Source: Tetracentron sinense (lineage: Eukaryota > Streptophyta > Magnoliopsida > Trochodendrales > Trochodendraceae). Taken from it: 64,000 bases of DNA. The stretch covers positions 16,250,607 to 16,314,606 of the forward strand of contig CM026568.1 of NCBI GenBank assembly GCA_015143295.1, given 5' to 3'. Below are positions 49,755-61,155 of this stretch, piece after piece (within the stretch, counting starts at the first letter, position 1; each line of letters opens with the position of its first letter). The translations under genes were made by a program, and so were the position numbers. The notes under the pieces were generated by a model. The model ran no database searches. It was not told where the DNA came from and was given only the letters and a program-made list of their open reading frames with translations.

Positions 49755-49910
49755 GGGGAGTGCTAGTCACACTTTCCCCTCTTTTCGGAACAAGAAAAAA
49801 AAAGGATTTTGAGTTAGGTCCCTGTGGGTCCACCACAAAATCATTGTCTTTAGCCCAAAAAAAAAAAAAAAAGAATAAGAGGGGAGAGTGTGACTAGCAA
49901 AATCCTAAAT
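49755..49910. mobile_element. Small foldback element, family GCTAGTCACACT
   Basis: The left end GGAGTGCTAGTCACACTTTC and the right end, read from the other strand, GGATTTTGCTAGTCACACTC, followed by CCCCTCTT on both sides, form inverted repeats around an A-rich centre. A relative lies at 50784-50931. Confidence 0.65.
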
Positions 49911-50367
49911 TTACTGAGCATACCATTAATATAGCTAATCACGTATGGATGAGCATGTCACCATAGGAGGAAATTCGGGTTGGTGGTTCCATTAACAAGA
50001 AGAAGATGTGGTGCATGGTAACTCCCATTAATATACTCAAAGAGGTATTTAGAGATTAAGATGGGGCAAATCGCATTCTTTCATAACTGATAATTCAAAT
50101 TGTATAACTTGATAGAAAAGATCAAACAATATTTGATATATGAAAGGAGTGGAGATTTCAAAAGAATAATGGGTTGGAGAGGCCATAGAGACAGTGGGGA
50201 CGATGGTTGTGGTGGTTATCAGTCTTCAAGAAGCTAGAGGAGAAGAAGATTGCTTTAGGAACTAACCTGCGTCTGATATCATATATAGAAAAAAGAGTTT
50301 TATGAAATGACTCTCAATTATCATTGTGGTTTCTGCTAATTCTTCATTCACTTTATTATTAGTGAAA

Positions 50368-50471
50368 TGCTAGCTCCAGAGGCAGGCTCTCAAAATCTCA
50401 ATGTAGTAGAGACATGTGTTGCTAGCTCCAGAGGCAGGCTCTCAAAATCTCATTGTAGTAGTGATATGTGT
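50368..50471. repeat. 52-bp tandem duplication
   Basis: TGCTAGCTCCAGAGGCAGGC through ...ATGTGT is present twice in a row (50368-50419, 50420-50471) with only a few differences, which suggests a fairly recent duplication. Confidence 0.9.
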
Positions 50472-50783
50472 TGCTATGCTTCCCCGTTATTTTTAGAACC
50501 AGTTGAAATCCTAACTTCTTCATTTGAATTGTTTTTCTTAATCCATTTAAGGGGTAGCAACAATAAGTGTTGATACCAAAGTGAGAATATGCCAATATGG
50601 ATCCAGTCTGCGTATGATGGTAGCACTCCTCTATTGGTATTATTATATTTATTTTATTTTAATTTTCGTAATAATTAAAGGGGGGAAGGCCGCTCGCCAA
50701 AGAGATTAATTTGACCCACCACAGGTGGCATAATTACGCCAATATGATCATAAATTTCCCAAGAAAAAAAATTTCCAATCCTA

Positions 50784-50931
50784 AGGGGAGAACTAGCCTC
50801 TCCTCCACTGCACTCTCCTCTTTTAGGATGATTTTGTGGCAGAGAATTGTGGGCCAAACTAAAAAATCCTTGTCTTCTTGCCCCCCAAATAAGAGAGTGC
50901 AATAGAGGAGAGTGTTACTAGCAAATTCCAT
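50784..50931. mobile_element. Second small foldback element of the 49.8-kb family
   Basis: The left end GGAGAACTAGCCTCTCCTCC and the right end, from the other strand, GGAATTTGCTAGTAACACTC, share CACTCTCCTCTT arms with the copy at 49755-49910. Confidence 0.6.
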
Positions 50932-51129
50932 TCCATGGTCAAGAATCGTGCCTATTGTTCAAAAGTACTATGAGGAGTGTGAACCCTACTCTCAGGTATT
51001 TCCTAATCTCAACCTAAGTCAACCATTTGTCCATTCTCACTGTTAAAGCAATGAATAGTGCTTAACTCTGAGGGGATCTCTTAGAAGCTCTCTAGCTAGA
51101 TATGGAGACTGGCCTCTTGAGGAATCACC

Positions 51130-51610
51130 TTGGTTTCGTTGCAATGACTTTTGCAGTGGGCTGTTATCCGACTTCTATTGACTTTCTCGAGCTGTCAGCT
51201 ATTATTCATGGGCTTTGGATTGTGGTATTACTCGCTTAGTGGTGAATGCTGACTCCAAATGAGTATTTGACCATCTAAATTAACAATATTTTTAAGCCAC
51301 CTAGGAGATGGAAAAAAGACCTTTGTGAAGCCCAATGTCTTCTCGCTTGATTCAAATCTTGTGATGTCTCTCATGTTTGGCGTGAGACCAACAGAGCATC
51401 TGATTGGTTAGCTAAACATTGCATTGAACAATCTTCTTATCAATTTTCCTTTGAAGAAAAATCCCTAGGGAGTTCCAAACTATTATTACTGAGGACATGT
51501 CTAGACGAAAGTATTTCAGAATATAACCTTCTTTTCTTCCTTTTATATATATATCTGGTCGAGCTCTGCCTAACCCCAACTTGCCTTCCAGAAAAAGAAA
51601 AGAAATCAGA
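51130..51610 (+). mobile_element. LINE (L1-type) 3' fragment with RNase H-like domain
   Basis: The plus strand shows ELSAIIHGLWIV (about 51196-51230) and VWRETNRASDWLAKHCIEQS (about 51379-51438). These are the hallmarks of the RNase H-like domain (RVT_3 type) at the end of plant L1 LINEs, where the usual motif is HVxREANxxADxLAK. In-frame stops and a frame change occur between them, so it is dead. The fragment runs to an A-rich stretch at about 51590-51610. Upstream reverse transcriptase is missing, as is usual for 5'-truncated LINEs. Confidence 0.75.
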
Positions 51611-52249
51611 TAAAAAGTGTGTACTTTGACAATGAGAATGGACAAATGGCTGGCTCAGGCTAAGATAGCACTCCTTAAAGTACCATATGCATAGTTGATT
51701 TCTCGAAAAAATAAAAAAAATAAAAAATAAAAGAAAGATACAACCGACTATGATTTTAATGGTAGAGGTTTGAATCTACTAAGAAAGTTGGGGGGGTGAA
51801 TGGTGGTTTGGATTTTGCAAACCACTACTCGCCTACATTGCACTCACTCATTTTTCCATAGACAAGATCTTGTAGTGGTTATCTATACAAAATCGTCTTT
51901 TTTAAGCGTGCTAGCCCTACTCTCGATCATTTCCTACTTTCAGCCAAAATCCTAACACATTATTTATTTCAAAGGGTTAACTAGACTTCAATTTTTTATT
52001 TAAAAAAAAATAAAATGGAAAAGATAGAATGCATTCCGAAGAGATTGGTGCTAGTACTCAGTGTGAAAGAGGGCATCGAGTCGCCAGGTCAAAGAAGCAT
52101 TGCCTTCAATGGCACTACGGCAGGCTCAAACAGTATATGCCATTTCAAAGTGAAAATTATTGTCCTTCAGTTCATGGGCATAGCCATGTGTAGCCTCCAC
52201 CTCATGTTTTGTGTACGATGCCCTAACAAGACTCTTGACAAAGCCTAAC

Positions 52250-52580
52250 CCATTATCCCTTTCTTTCTTTCTCTCTCAAATACAGTGAATCCATGCACCT
52301 CTCTTTCTCTCTCTCTCTTCTTGTTGAATAACGGGCTAAAAAGTTGGAGGAGTTGCTTTCAATCTCTCACCTGATCCCACGTGAAGGATCAGTAGCGCAA
52401 TACGCAAAGTTTCACATCCACTCACTTCCCCCCTCTCTCTCTCTCCCCCCCTCTCTCTCTCTCTCATGGTCCTAGCACAATGGCTAAGTATTGCTTCATT
52501 GTAAAGATCATCAAGATAAAGAAAGCAATAAATACCAGTATCTGGGTTCCATCTTTCACACTCCAACTTTAACTTCCATT
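52250..52580. other. Pyrimidine-rich 5' flank of the TCP gene
   Basis: It contains CT-rich tracts at about 52255-52320 and 52430-52465. A distal promoter role is plausible only from position. Confidence 0.4.
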
Positions 52581-52585
52581 AGGGT

Positions 52586-52844
52586 TGTCTTCCCCAAGCT
52601 TTAGTTCTTACTTGCAGAGAGGTGAATCTAAAAAGGCCCCCATCTCTCTCACACACACACAAAAACACCCACACACACATAGTATATGGCTGTCTTTCTC
52701 AAGCTCCAGTCCTCAGTTAAGAGAGGTTAAGCGGAAAAGACTCTCTCTCTCTCTCTCACACACACACAACACATGGTATATATATGGCTGTTTTTCTCAA
52801 GCTCTAGTCCTTACTTGCAGAGAGGTGAACACAAAAATATGGAA
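52586..52844. repeat. Three-copy tandem repeat of about 100 bp in the TCP 5' flank
   Basis: Copies start at 52586, 52691 and 52789. Each begins TGTCTTCCCCAAGCT-like (or TGTTTTTCTCAAGCT), then AGTTC/CTTACTTGCAGAGAGGT, then (in copies 1 and 2) a CT/CA microsatellite and TATATGGC. Copy 3 is short and ends about 115 bp before the TCP ATG. The array lies in the likely 5' UTR or proximal promoter. Confidence 0.85.
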
Positions 52845-52959
52845 TGCGTGGAGCTCTTTCAAGCCAAGGTGTTCTTTTCTTATGGCGAATGGCATGCCAC
52901 GTCCCAATAGCTTTCTCGGATTCTACTTCAAAAGCTAGGGTTGCAGCTACAAGACACAG

Positions 52960-54328
52960 ATGTTCCCTTCCAGCAACAGTTGCAATCCTTTTCTATACAC
53001 CGACCAGACCATGTTTGGCATTCCTAATTATATCAGCGACGACAGTCCTAACTCCAAACAAGAAGAGCACCCCTTCTCGTTTTTAAACTTTCAGCCGTCC
53101 TTACTTGATCACGATGACTACGACTACGACGATGACGGGCTTCTTCAACACCACATCGAGCTTCTAATGGCTCACTTGTTACCACAACAGCAGCTCTTGA
53201 CCGCCAACCCTATTGCAGCTGAAACTGTGGATAACATGCTGGTTTCAAACAATGATGTAATGGAGTTTAAGACAACTTACGACGGCCCTTCAAACTTCAT
53301 TTCGACTAGGAAGGAAGTCCAACATAAATCCAAACTGACTAATCAGATCCCACGAAAGAGATCTACTAAGAGAGATCGGCACAGCAAGATTGATACTGCT
53401 CAAGGTCCAAGAGATCGGAGAGTGAGATTGTCCGTAGAAATTGCTCGTAAGTTCTTCGATCTACAAGACATGCTAGGCTTCGATAAAGCAAGTAAAACCG
53501 TCGAGTGGCTGCTTACAGAGTCGAAGGATGAAATCAAGGAACTCAAAATAGGGCCCCTGCAGATGAAGCACAGCTGCAGCAGTGGAGTGAAGAGTGTGTC
53601 GTCTATATCTGAATGCAAAGTAGTATCAAGAGTCGATGAAAATGCCAAAAATGGACACCAAAAGGGTATTGTTTCCAAGGGGAAATCCTTGACGGGTATC
53701 TCCACGGAGAAAAAATTTAAAGAGCCGCGTAAAGTGGCATTTCATCGTCTTGCAAGAGAGTGCAGGGCAAAGGCAAGAGAAAAGGCGAGGGAGAGAACGA
53801 GTGCGAAAATGTGGAGTAGGAGGCTTGAAAACTCCAAACAATATCCTCAAGGGAGCCCCCATAATTCAGGCCAATTAAAGTCGTCTAGTATCTTCAAAAC
53901 TGGTGAGGAATTGGGGCTTCACAGCCATGACACGAAGCCTTCCTTGAAAGTGATGGTTGAGGTTGAAGAACCCTGGTCTAAATTTCCAGAGTATCAAAGG
54001 TTTGTAAAACACGTCGGTGAGGAGCATTTCATGATTATGAACACGCCGAGCCCATCCTCAATTTTGGATTATCAGCACATCATTGCAACAATATCACAAG
54101 AGGTAAGTTGCAACAACAACAATTTTCCTGATTTCCTAAAAATTGGGTCATCGTCGGCGCTAGAGCACACTCTAGCTACCGTGTGATGACCAACAAGCAT
54201 TTATCGACAGGAAATTTCCAATAAGCAGCACCTAGCTCAATTTTATTCTAACCACATCAGATATTAATTTGCAGCCTCAATTCTCAGAGGTTCAATCCTA
54301 TGGAAACTACTGTCAAAGTCTATGCTAA
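52960..54328 (+). CDS. TCP transcription factor, CYC/TB1 clade (class II), two exons
   Basis: Nuclear DNA-binding regulator; family members control branching or flower symmetry. Exon 1 is 52960-54102 (381 codons), starting [13 protein letters not shown]. The TCP domain is at residues about 137-195 ([20 protein letters not shown], basic; then [20 protein letters not shown], helix-loop-helix). The arginine-rich R domain is at about 265-285 ([20 protein letters not shown]). TCP plus R domain defines the CYC/TB1 (ECE) clade. At 54102/54103 a strong donor (CAAGAG|GTAAGT) meets an acceptor at 54274 (TTTGCAG|CCTCAA). Exon 2, 54275-54328, adds [17 protein letters not shown] and a stop, giving 398 residues. 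Without splicing the frame continues to 54186 with an unrelated tail. The N-terminal [10 protein letters not shown] and acidic stretch resemble BRC1/TCP18-type members, but CYC2 or CYC3 cannot be excluded. Confidence 0.93.
54103..54274 (+). other. Short intron of the TCP gene (172 bp)
   Basis: The donor GTAAGT and acceptor TTAATTTGCAG are good matches to plant splice sites, and the phase is 0. Short introns near the 3' end are known in CYC/TB1-clade genes. Inferred from sequence only. Confidence 0.75.
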
Positions 54329-54329
54329 C

Positions 54330-57300
54330 AGGTTTATCTCGGACCTCTTTCTTCTGTGCATTAGAAAATGTATGTTATGTTTCTCTTCTGCTTATCTGTA
54401 TCGCTGCTCATATTCTCATGTGAACCCTTTGCTCCATTGATGGAATGATAATGCAGATGATTTTATTTCGTCCCTAAATGTTGGCCATGCCTAAAATCAG
54501 AAGATGTTATGAGCTCCACAAAATGAACATCCCATACATTTCTTCCTAATATTTCTTCAGTACCTTGGAATCAAATTAAGTTGAGATTTTATCAAAACTG
54601 GGACTCTCTTAATTACTTCTCTTTCTTACTAGAAAAATAGTGCCAAAAATTGAATGAACGATCATTGGAACATGGTAAATTCTCAATAATAAACTGAATT
54701 TGTATGTATTTTATTTATCGACAGGAAACTTCCTAATAAATATACATATATACATACATGTGTATGTATGTATTTATTTTTTGGTTCTTGGTAGTAGTTT
54801 GAACTCATTTACCTAAATTTTTTCCGGTAATTAAGCTCATCGATGAACATATGATGGAAAATGATGGAAAAGCGTTAAGAATGATTCCCCGATCATGCAT
54901 GGTAGAGCTATACAATTTCCTCAGGTACATTCTTTAGAAAATAATTTTGCAATCTAAGCAGCATAGAGAGGTAAGAACTGATATCCGCTTGACGTTACCT
55001 TTCATCACAATAATGGGAAGCTACTAACTAGGAACCATTAATTTGTATGTGATGAAGGAAAAAGATTAAGTTTCTATCAAAATCAAAAGTTAAGTTTGGG
55101 TATATATATCAAGCATGTTAAAAAGTTTAGGTATAGATATCAAGCTTTAACATTGGAAAGCATTCGATCCGCTATGGTTGTTTTCACTATGTTTAAACGA
55201 TTCCAGAGAGAGTTTATGTTTTTCTTTTAACTTTTCAGTTACTGGTGTGGTCCAAATTATTGATCGAACATTGGAACTGTATCACATAAATGATACAAGT
55301 TGGAGATAGGAGGGAGGAGCCTGTGCAGGTATACCAAGTGTTTCGCCCAATAGAACAATCAAAGTAGCTGATAAACTTAATAAAGAAAAGAGAGGTCTAG
55401 AAATCTATAGCTATTCGAAGAAAAACCCCAATCCCTAGAAGTGTCATGTCACGGCCTAAGATAACTGGAGTGAGATTAAATATTTCTTGAGATTCAGGGA
55501 TCATCTAAACAAATTTTGTAAGTTTATACGTTAAGATATTGAGAATTCAGCTAAAGATTAACTGGATTGATAATGAATATATATGACTAATTTTGAAGAT
55601 ACAGATCATCTGCAAATATGGTGACAGTGGAAGACACTAGAGGTCTCCGGCTTAGTTTTGATCTTAGCTTAAAAAATTAGAGAAACATGGCTATGTTGGA
55701 ACTTTTTATGTCAAGTTGTGAAAAGCTTTACTTGTATTTATGTGTGAATTTGATTTCTTTTCATTTTTTAGAGAAGTGACGTCTAATTTTAAAAGAAAAA
55801 ATTGATTTCAGTTTTTGTTAATGGAACAAAAAAAGGATATTTAAATTCTCAACAGATCTCAGTCAAGAACATCCATGATCATATTGGGTTTCATTTTCGT
55901 TTGAGGAAGGCATCCTGAAATTAAAGTGGACGAATAGGTGTTTTAAATCTCCAATTACAAGGATATGGTTGGCAGACCTTATGCCTAATGGCAAGTTTTC
56001 AGTTTTGCCATTAATTTCTGAATCTCGAATGTATGGTTTACGGATTTTTTTTTTGTTTGTTTTGTTATTGTTTGGAGTGAAGAATAAAAATCAATAAGTT
56101 TGTTACTAGGTAACAGTATTCTTATCTTCTTTGGGAAAAGGGTTTCTCTCACAACCTACCCCTAAATAGGTGGTAAGTGTTACCCAGAACATTACAATCG
56201 AATGCACCATAGTAAATTGTGCGTCTCGAATATGCTAATTCCATGGTGAAAATAGACAGACCAAGCTGATTTGAAGGAGGTAAGTTTTTGCAGGATATAA
56301 TAAATAATCATGCTCAGTTTTTCGCGAGTTTCATGAAAAATCATTAAGAATGGTTTCTTTGATATTACATCAATAAAAAGAAGTACAACCATAGAACTTG
56401 CTATCCTATAAATGATTTCTATGAAGGTAAAGATTAAATATACCTTAGTTATGCTTCATTAGTCTCAAGTAGATCATATTTTCATTTCTCTCAAAATAAT
56501 AAGATCATTACTTCATAAATGCTATATTGGAACTGGTAGAAAAGTTACTTTGGAAACAAAGAGCAAGCTTCCAAATCAACTGGAGGTGGTCACTGCAGGC
56601 AAACCCACTTATTTTGAGGACTATTATCAAGACTTGAAGTTTTCCAAATCGTTGTGATACAAGCACTAACCAGTTTTGTCGAACTTTTATGGAGTTGAAG
56701 ATAGTCAAGGCAAATACACGAAAAAAAATAGATAAAAATTTAGCTATAGGTGGTTTCAGCTGAAAAACTCCTCTGAAAAATCTAGTTTCTACTCCATGAT
56801 TGTTTTCCTGAGAAAGGAACTGTTCAAAGAACAAAAAGGGGTGATGTTCATATGTACACACGCGCGGGTGCGCACACACACTAATTTATATAATATCCTT
56901 GCCTTTAGTGATCTAACGATTTACCATGTTCTAGAGTTACCTCAGTCTTTAAACGTTAGGGTTGGACTAAGGAACTAAAACTCAAATTGATCTAAATTTC
57001 ACCTTTGTACATTATGTATATTAAGAAGTCGTTCTTACTTGGCAAAGAAATGAAAATAAGGAGCAAAAAACCGATGAAATCGGGGTACAAAGAGGAGGGA
57101 ATTGAAAAAAGACACTGCATGGATTCATGGCACATAATTCATTCAATTCAATTAGTTACACGGTGACAATTCCATATGCAATGAATCACCAAGGCCCCAG
57201 TTAAAACGGGGTTCATGTACAGAGGCGAAGAAACAAACACAAAGTTGGCACTTTTGAGTCTTTCTTTTGTCTATTATGTGATGGTATAAAAAATAGAACA

Positions 57301-58330
57301 ACCAGGAGATTAAAGCACTGCAATGCGATCTCTATCAGTTAAGGTGATAGAACGGGGTTCATGCACCATAATACATTGCATTTTAATAAAGGGCCGTGAT
57401 TAGCGAGTGATAACGCGTCCTCAAATTCAAATATGGGTGGAGAGTTTCCACCTTATAGTTGACTCCCAAGTATAAGGGAAAGAAAGTTGTGGATTTATCC
57501 CAACAAAGTGCAATAATAGTAGAACCTATAAGCCAACCATGGAAAAACAATCAAATCTAAGAAAAATTGGAAGGTAATATTAGTTAAAATCCTAGAAGGT
57601 AGGCTATAACATGATATGTCATAGAGATTGTTCGTGGATTGAAAAATAGTAACATATTAATTGCAATCAAATGCCGCTATAGTCAAACCAATTCATCTAA
57701 GAACTGGAAGTCGTCGCCTTTGGATTGCTTCACTAGTACTTCAATAAACATATGGGTCTTCTGTTTCAGATTCTAGGAATTGATTTATTACTTATACCTG
57801 CTTATGTCGGGATTATGACAAAACAATAGCATTTAGTTCAATCTGTTAAAAGTGACAATGAAACGACTAGTTATATAAATAACCAATGTTTTCATAATCT
57901 CGTTGGGAAGATTATGGGGTAGCATAACTGCTTATGTACCTTTTGGATAATGTATAAATTAATTTAGGTGCCTAATTTTGTACCTCGGCGAAGCCTACAA
58001 GAATCCTTATGCTCGAGGGAGGAATTCCCCAAGATATTCCTTCTTTTGTAAAAAAATGACTAAAATTTAATTTTACAAAATGATCAGATCACTTATCCAC
58101 AGAGTGCTAACCAAATAGGATTTTTCACGACAACAATGTTTATTTTGTAATCAATTGCCACTTCAATAATCTGAACCAAACCAAACGAAGCCTTAGTCTC
58201 TTCCTTGAACAGTTAAGAAAGTCCCTACTTGGTACTGCCAACACCCTTATGGATGCATGATGGCTAAGTCAGTCACTATTTCTTGGCTTGGGCTTCACCC
58301 CTTCTAATAGCCATGAGCTAGATCACTAAA
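54330..58330. other. 3' flank of the TCP gene, no further gene recognised
   Basis: AT-rich. A segment at about 57410-57560 (GAGTGATAACGCGTCCTCAA, GTTGACTCCCAAGTATAAGG) resembles gypsy LTR debris but has no clear ends. CA/CG-rich words lie at about 56856-56880. No exon supported. Confidence 0.5.
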
Positions 58331-58339
58331 ACAAGGGCT

Positions 58340-58990
58340 CCTCAGGATATTGGAGGGTTTTATATATGTACAAGAAAAATAGGATGGGAGAAGACATTTG
58401 CCCTCCCCAATATTCTAGGTATACCCACTATTCTACTAATCGGATCAACGATGAAAGTTTTATCTTTAGAAATAGTTTCTTTCTTTCTTTTGCTCATTTG
58501 TATAGATTTCCTTTTGCTTCTTAGGTAAGTTAGAAGAAATTGGAATGGAAGACCTAACAGTATGTTTCTACCAGTCCCTCCACATAAACTTCAACCCAAT
58601 TACCTTTACTAGTTATGTTTCTTTATATCAGATGGTTAAGTTCCTCCTCTTTGATCATAGTTTTATCTCCCTTGTACTCTCCCTTGTGATCCATCTATAT
58701 AAACATTACAGAACCCAAATATGGGTAATCTGGTTTCTCTCCAATACAGTAATCCTTTATGGTATCAGAGCTTGGACTCACTGTCAACCCCATCTAAGAC
58801 TCAGGTTGGGCTCCATAAATGAACCAGGGAGAGGAGAGAGAGAGAATCTCCATCAATGATCACCTCAAGCTTTTGCTTCACCAAGTCATGAATTTGTCTG
58901 TGCAGCTTATCTTTATTTGTATTTGGTTCCTTCCTCTGCTATGCCCTACACAGGAACTCCTCTAACCTCTCTCTCTACCCGTATGAATGG
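58340..58990 (+). mobile_element. Copia LTR fossil with primer-binding site
   Basis: TGGTATCAGAGC at 58759-58770 matches the primer-binding site complementary to initiator-Met tRNA used by Ty1/copia. It directly follows an LTR-like segment (about 58340-58757) with a TATATAAAC box near 58697. Internal sequence continues for only about 200 bp. No pol was found on this side. It is truncated. Confidence 0.6.
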
Positions 58991-59426
58991 ATGAATGTAG
59001 ATATGGCCTCTTATAAGATTTATGGCCGTTTCTTCGATGATGAGACTGAGATTGCCGAGCCTTGTACACGAGCATTGTGAATGGAATACAGCAAGCAAAA
59101 TAAACGCCGCCAATGGTGAATGATTTCATCACCGTGAGAGGAGGAGAGTTGCCAAAAGAGGAAAAGCTTCCGTTGGTGCCACCATCTGAGCTAGAGGTTA
59201 GGTGTAATCCAAGATCACCATGACAAGAAAATACCTTTTTGTTCTGGAACGAGCATGTACTGCGAGGGGCTTCAGAAGGCCTCGCCGCCGAAGCCAGAAA
59301 CCCCTCTCGGTGACCATAAAATAGGGGACATGTGGCGTTAAAAAGGGGAGAAGTCATTTCATTTGGTGGCCATGATTTTGACTTCTCTCTCCCCCTTAAT
59401 CTCAACACCTTATTGCCCTGGGTCAT
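58962..59426 (-). other. Unassigned 154-codon open frame, GC-richer than surroundings
   Basis: Minus-strand frame MTQGNKVLRLRGREKSKSWP..., serine- and arginine-rich, with one short hydrophobic stretch (VYFACCIPFTMLVY). I recognise no family. It is wedged between a copia LTR fossil and a Mutator-like MITE and overlaps the MITE edge, which argues against a real gene. It may be a decayed or captured fragment. Confidence 0.2.
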
Positions 59427-59648
59427 ATCCGGTTGTCACCCTTTGAGGGCCACCTGTCCCCCTTACATCCCTTTTTAGGATTTTAAAAAAAATATTATAA
59501 TAATAAAAAAAATAGAATTAATATTTTTTCCTAAAAACCAAGGATGGATGGATGAACCTAGGGATGGATGAATCTGACACGTGGCCACCTCAAAGGGTGA
59601 TAACCTGATTTTGCCAAATCAGGTTATCACTGTAGAGGATTTGACTCC
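59420..59648. mobile_element. Mutator-like MITE copy, left arm shortened
   Basis: The right arm, read from the other strand, GGAGTCAAATCCTCTACAGT, then GATAACCTGATTTTGCCAAA, matches the arms of the element at 38494-38868. The left arm starts GGGTCATATCCGGTTGTCAC and lacks the inner arm hairpin. The centre is AT-rich. No 9-bp duplication could be confirmed. Confidence 0.7.
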
Positions 59649-60199
59649 TCAGAAGAAATGCTAGGAGTAGGCATAAGGTTCAAAAGAGCAATAAAAGATT
59701 GCGCGAGGTTGACAATTGACATGTTTGAAGAGATGTGTGAACCCTAATCCTAAATTTTGACGTTTATTCTATATCCTCTAATCAAAAGCAAATCGTCTGT
59801 ATTCTTCCCTGGGACTAGAGTGTTGAAAGGCTAGCATCAAATTGTTAGTACAGATTTAACAACTGTAAACACCTGTTTGTTAGTATGGATTTAATAACTG
59901 TAAACACCTGTTGAAGAGATCCTGACTTTCAAAAACTCTAGCTATAGGGAAGAACACAGACCATATGGTTCCGCTCTAGTCCAGAAGCCCCTTGCAGAAG
60001 ATCTTCATTTTTTTGTTGTGAACCATGGGTTTTAACCCTTATCCCAATGCCTCTAGTGAAACTGTAACTTTCAAGGCCATAGGCTACGTTTTTGGAACCC
60101 ATTAACTCATGCTTCGATGCTGGACAACACAGTTCTCTCTCTTAAAACCCAAAGAGAGTAATTTGCTTCATGGGTCTTCTTCTTCTCAACTAGTGGGTA

Positions 60200-61155
60200 C
60201 AATGTAATAGAGAATGTAGTGGCATGATAATGTGAGTGAGATGTGATGTATCACTATCAGTGTATCTTAATCACAATTTTTGATTGATGATAATCATAAT
60301 ATTTGATTAGCATCAATTAAAGATTTATATTAGATTTGATTGACACTAGTTTCTGTCTTTAGAAATACTTTACCTCTATATAAAGTCTATGGATCATTAT
60401 AATGGGGCATCCAATTATTAATAGAATCAATTTTTCTACATAGTATTAGAGTCATCGATCCTTTGGTGATCCCTTAGCTCTCGTTTTCTCTTTTTGGTGG
60501 GTGGTGCCACCAATGCTTGCCGGAGTGTGAAACTCTTTTGATTATTTAAAAATAGAGATAAAAATCTTATCATCCTCCATCTCTCTAACCACCTAATTTC
60601 CACTCGCTTGAATCTCTGGATTCACTTTTTCTCTTTTATTTATCAAAGAGTACTGCTCCAACGAGAGTTTTCTTTCAACTCGTTGGATGCTACTTTGTGT
60701 GCTACTGGGAGAAGAAATCATGATGCCCTAATTTAATGGGCCACTGGCTCCAACAGACTCATAGATGAGCGGAATGTGACCAAGATGGAGTTCACAAATT
60801 GATAGTGATCACTAGTAAGTACGGTTGGATGTTTTGATCATTCATCAACAAATCACAAAAATAAAGGAAGATCAATGATTAACATTTGTAACCAATTGCA
60901 TGTTCCTTCAAAGGACCATGCAATTGTAAGAGAGTACTAGAGAATAAAGTAGCAAAATAGTATTGCTGTTAGTGTATGATCTCAATCACTTGATGACAAT
61001 CAAAATTTATAATTAGTGTCAATCAAAGATTTAGATTAGATTTGATTTGACTCTAATTTTCATCTTTCGATAGATTCTACCTTATATAAACCCTATGGGA
61101 AAATATAATGATTAATGAGGCATCCAATTACCAATAGAATCCAAACTTTTACACA
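60200..61155 (+). mobile_element. Two copia-type short LTRs in direct orientation, TRIM-like
   Basis: LTR-like segments at about 60200-60437 and 60925-61155 share GATGATAATCA/GATGACAATCA, AATTAAAGATTTATATTAGA-like and GGGGCATCCAATTATTAATA-like words and end in (T)ACA(CA). Directly after the first is TAGTATTAGAGTC, close to the initiator-Met primer site TGGTATCAGAGCC. Only about 490 bp lies between them, with no coding part, as in terminal-repeat retrotransposons in miniature. The LTRs are clearly diverged, so it is old. Another copy of this LTR family is at about 21067-21315. Confidence 0.55.

Larger units (their letters stand above)
46590..50590 (-). mobile_element. Broken Ty1/copia element (pol fossil) with nested hAT
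   Basis: The minus-strand frames show copia protein parts: a GAG-pre-integrase motif (WHWRLGHPFIDTMHSL, about 48080-48130), an integrase segment with FMDDFS (about 47860) and the region after integrase (SPTHKGFIALI, about 47320-47360). A proline-rich stretch at 46600-46830 lies beyond the nested hAT. At about 50271-50283 a minus-strand GTCTGATATCA-like word may be its primer site. It is clearly broken in several places. Gag-side sequence is only inferred at 48.6-49.5 kb. Old. Confidence 0.7.

Noticed and set aside
53400-53862. Minus-strand frames opposite the TCP gene
   Set aside because: They are shadows of the TCP and R-domain coding sequence.
52960-54328. A functional link between the TCP factor and MSH2 as one system
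   Set aside because: They are 36 kb apart with many unrelated insertions between them. TCP binding to the TGGGCC words upstream of MSH2 would involve class I TCPs, whereas this gene is class II.
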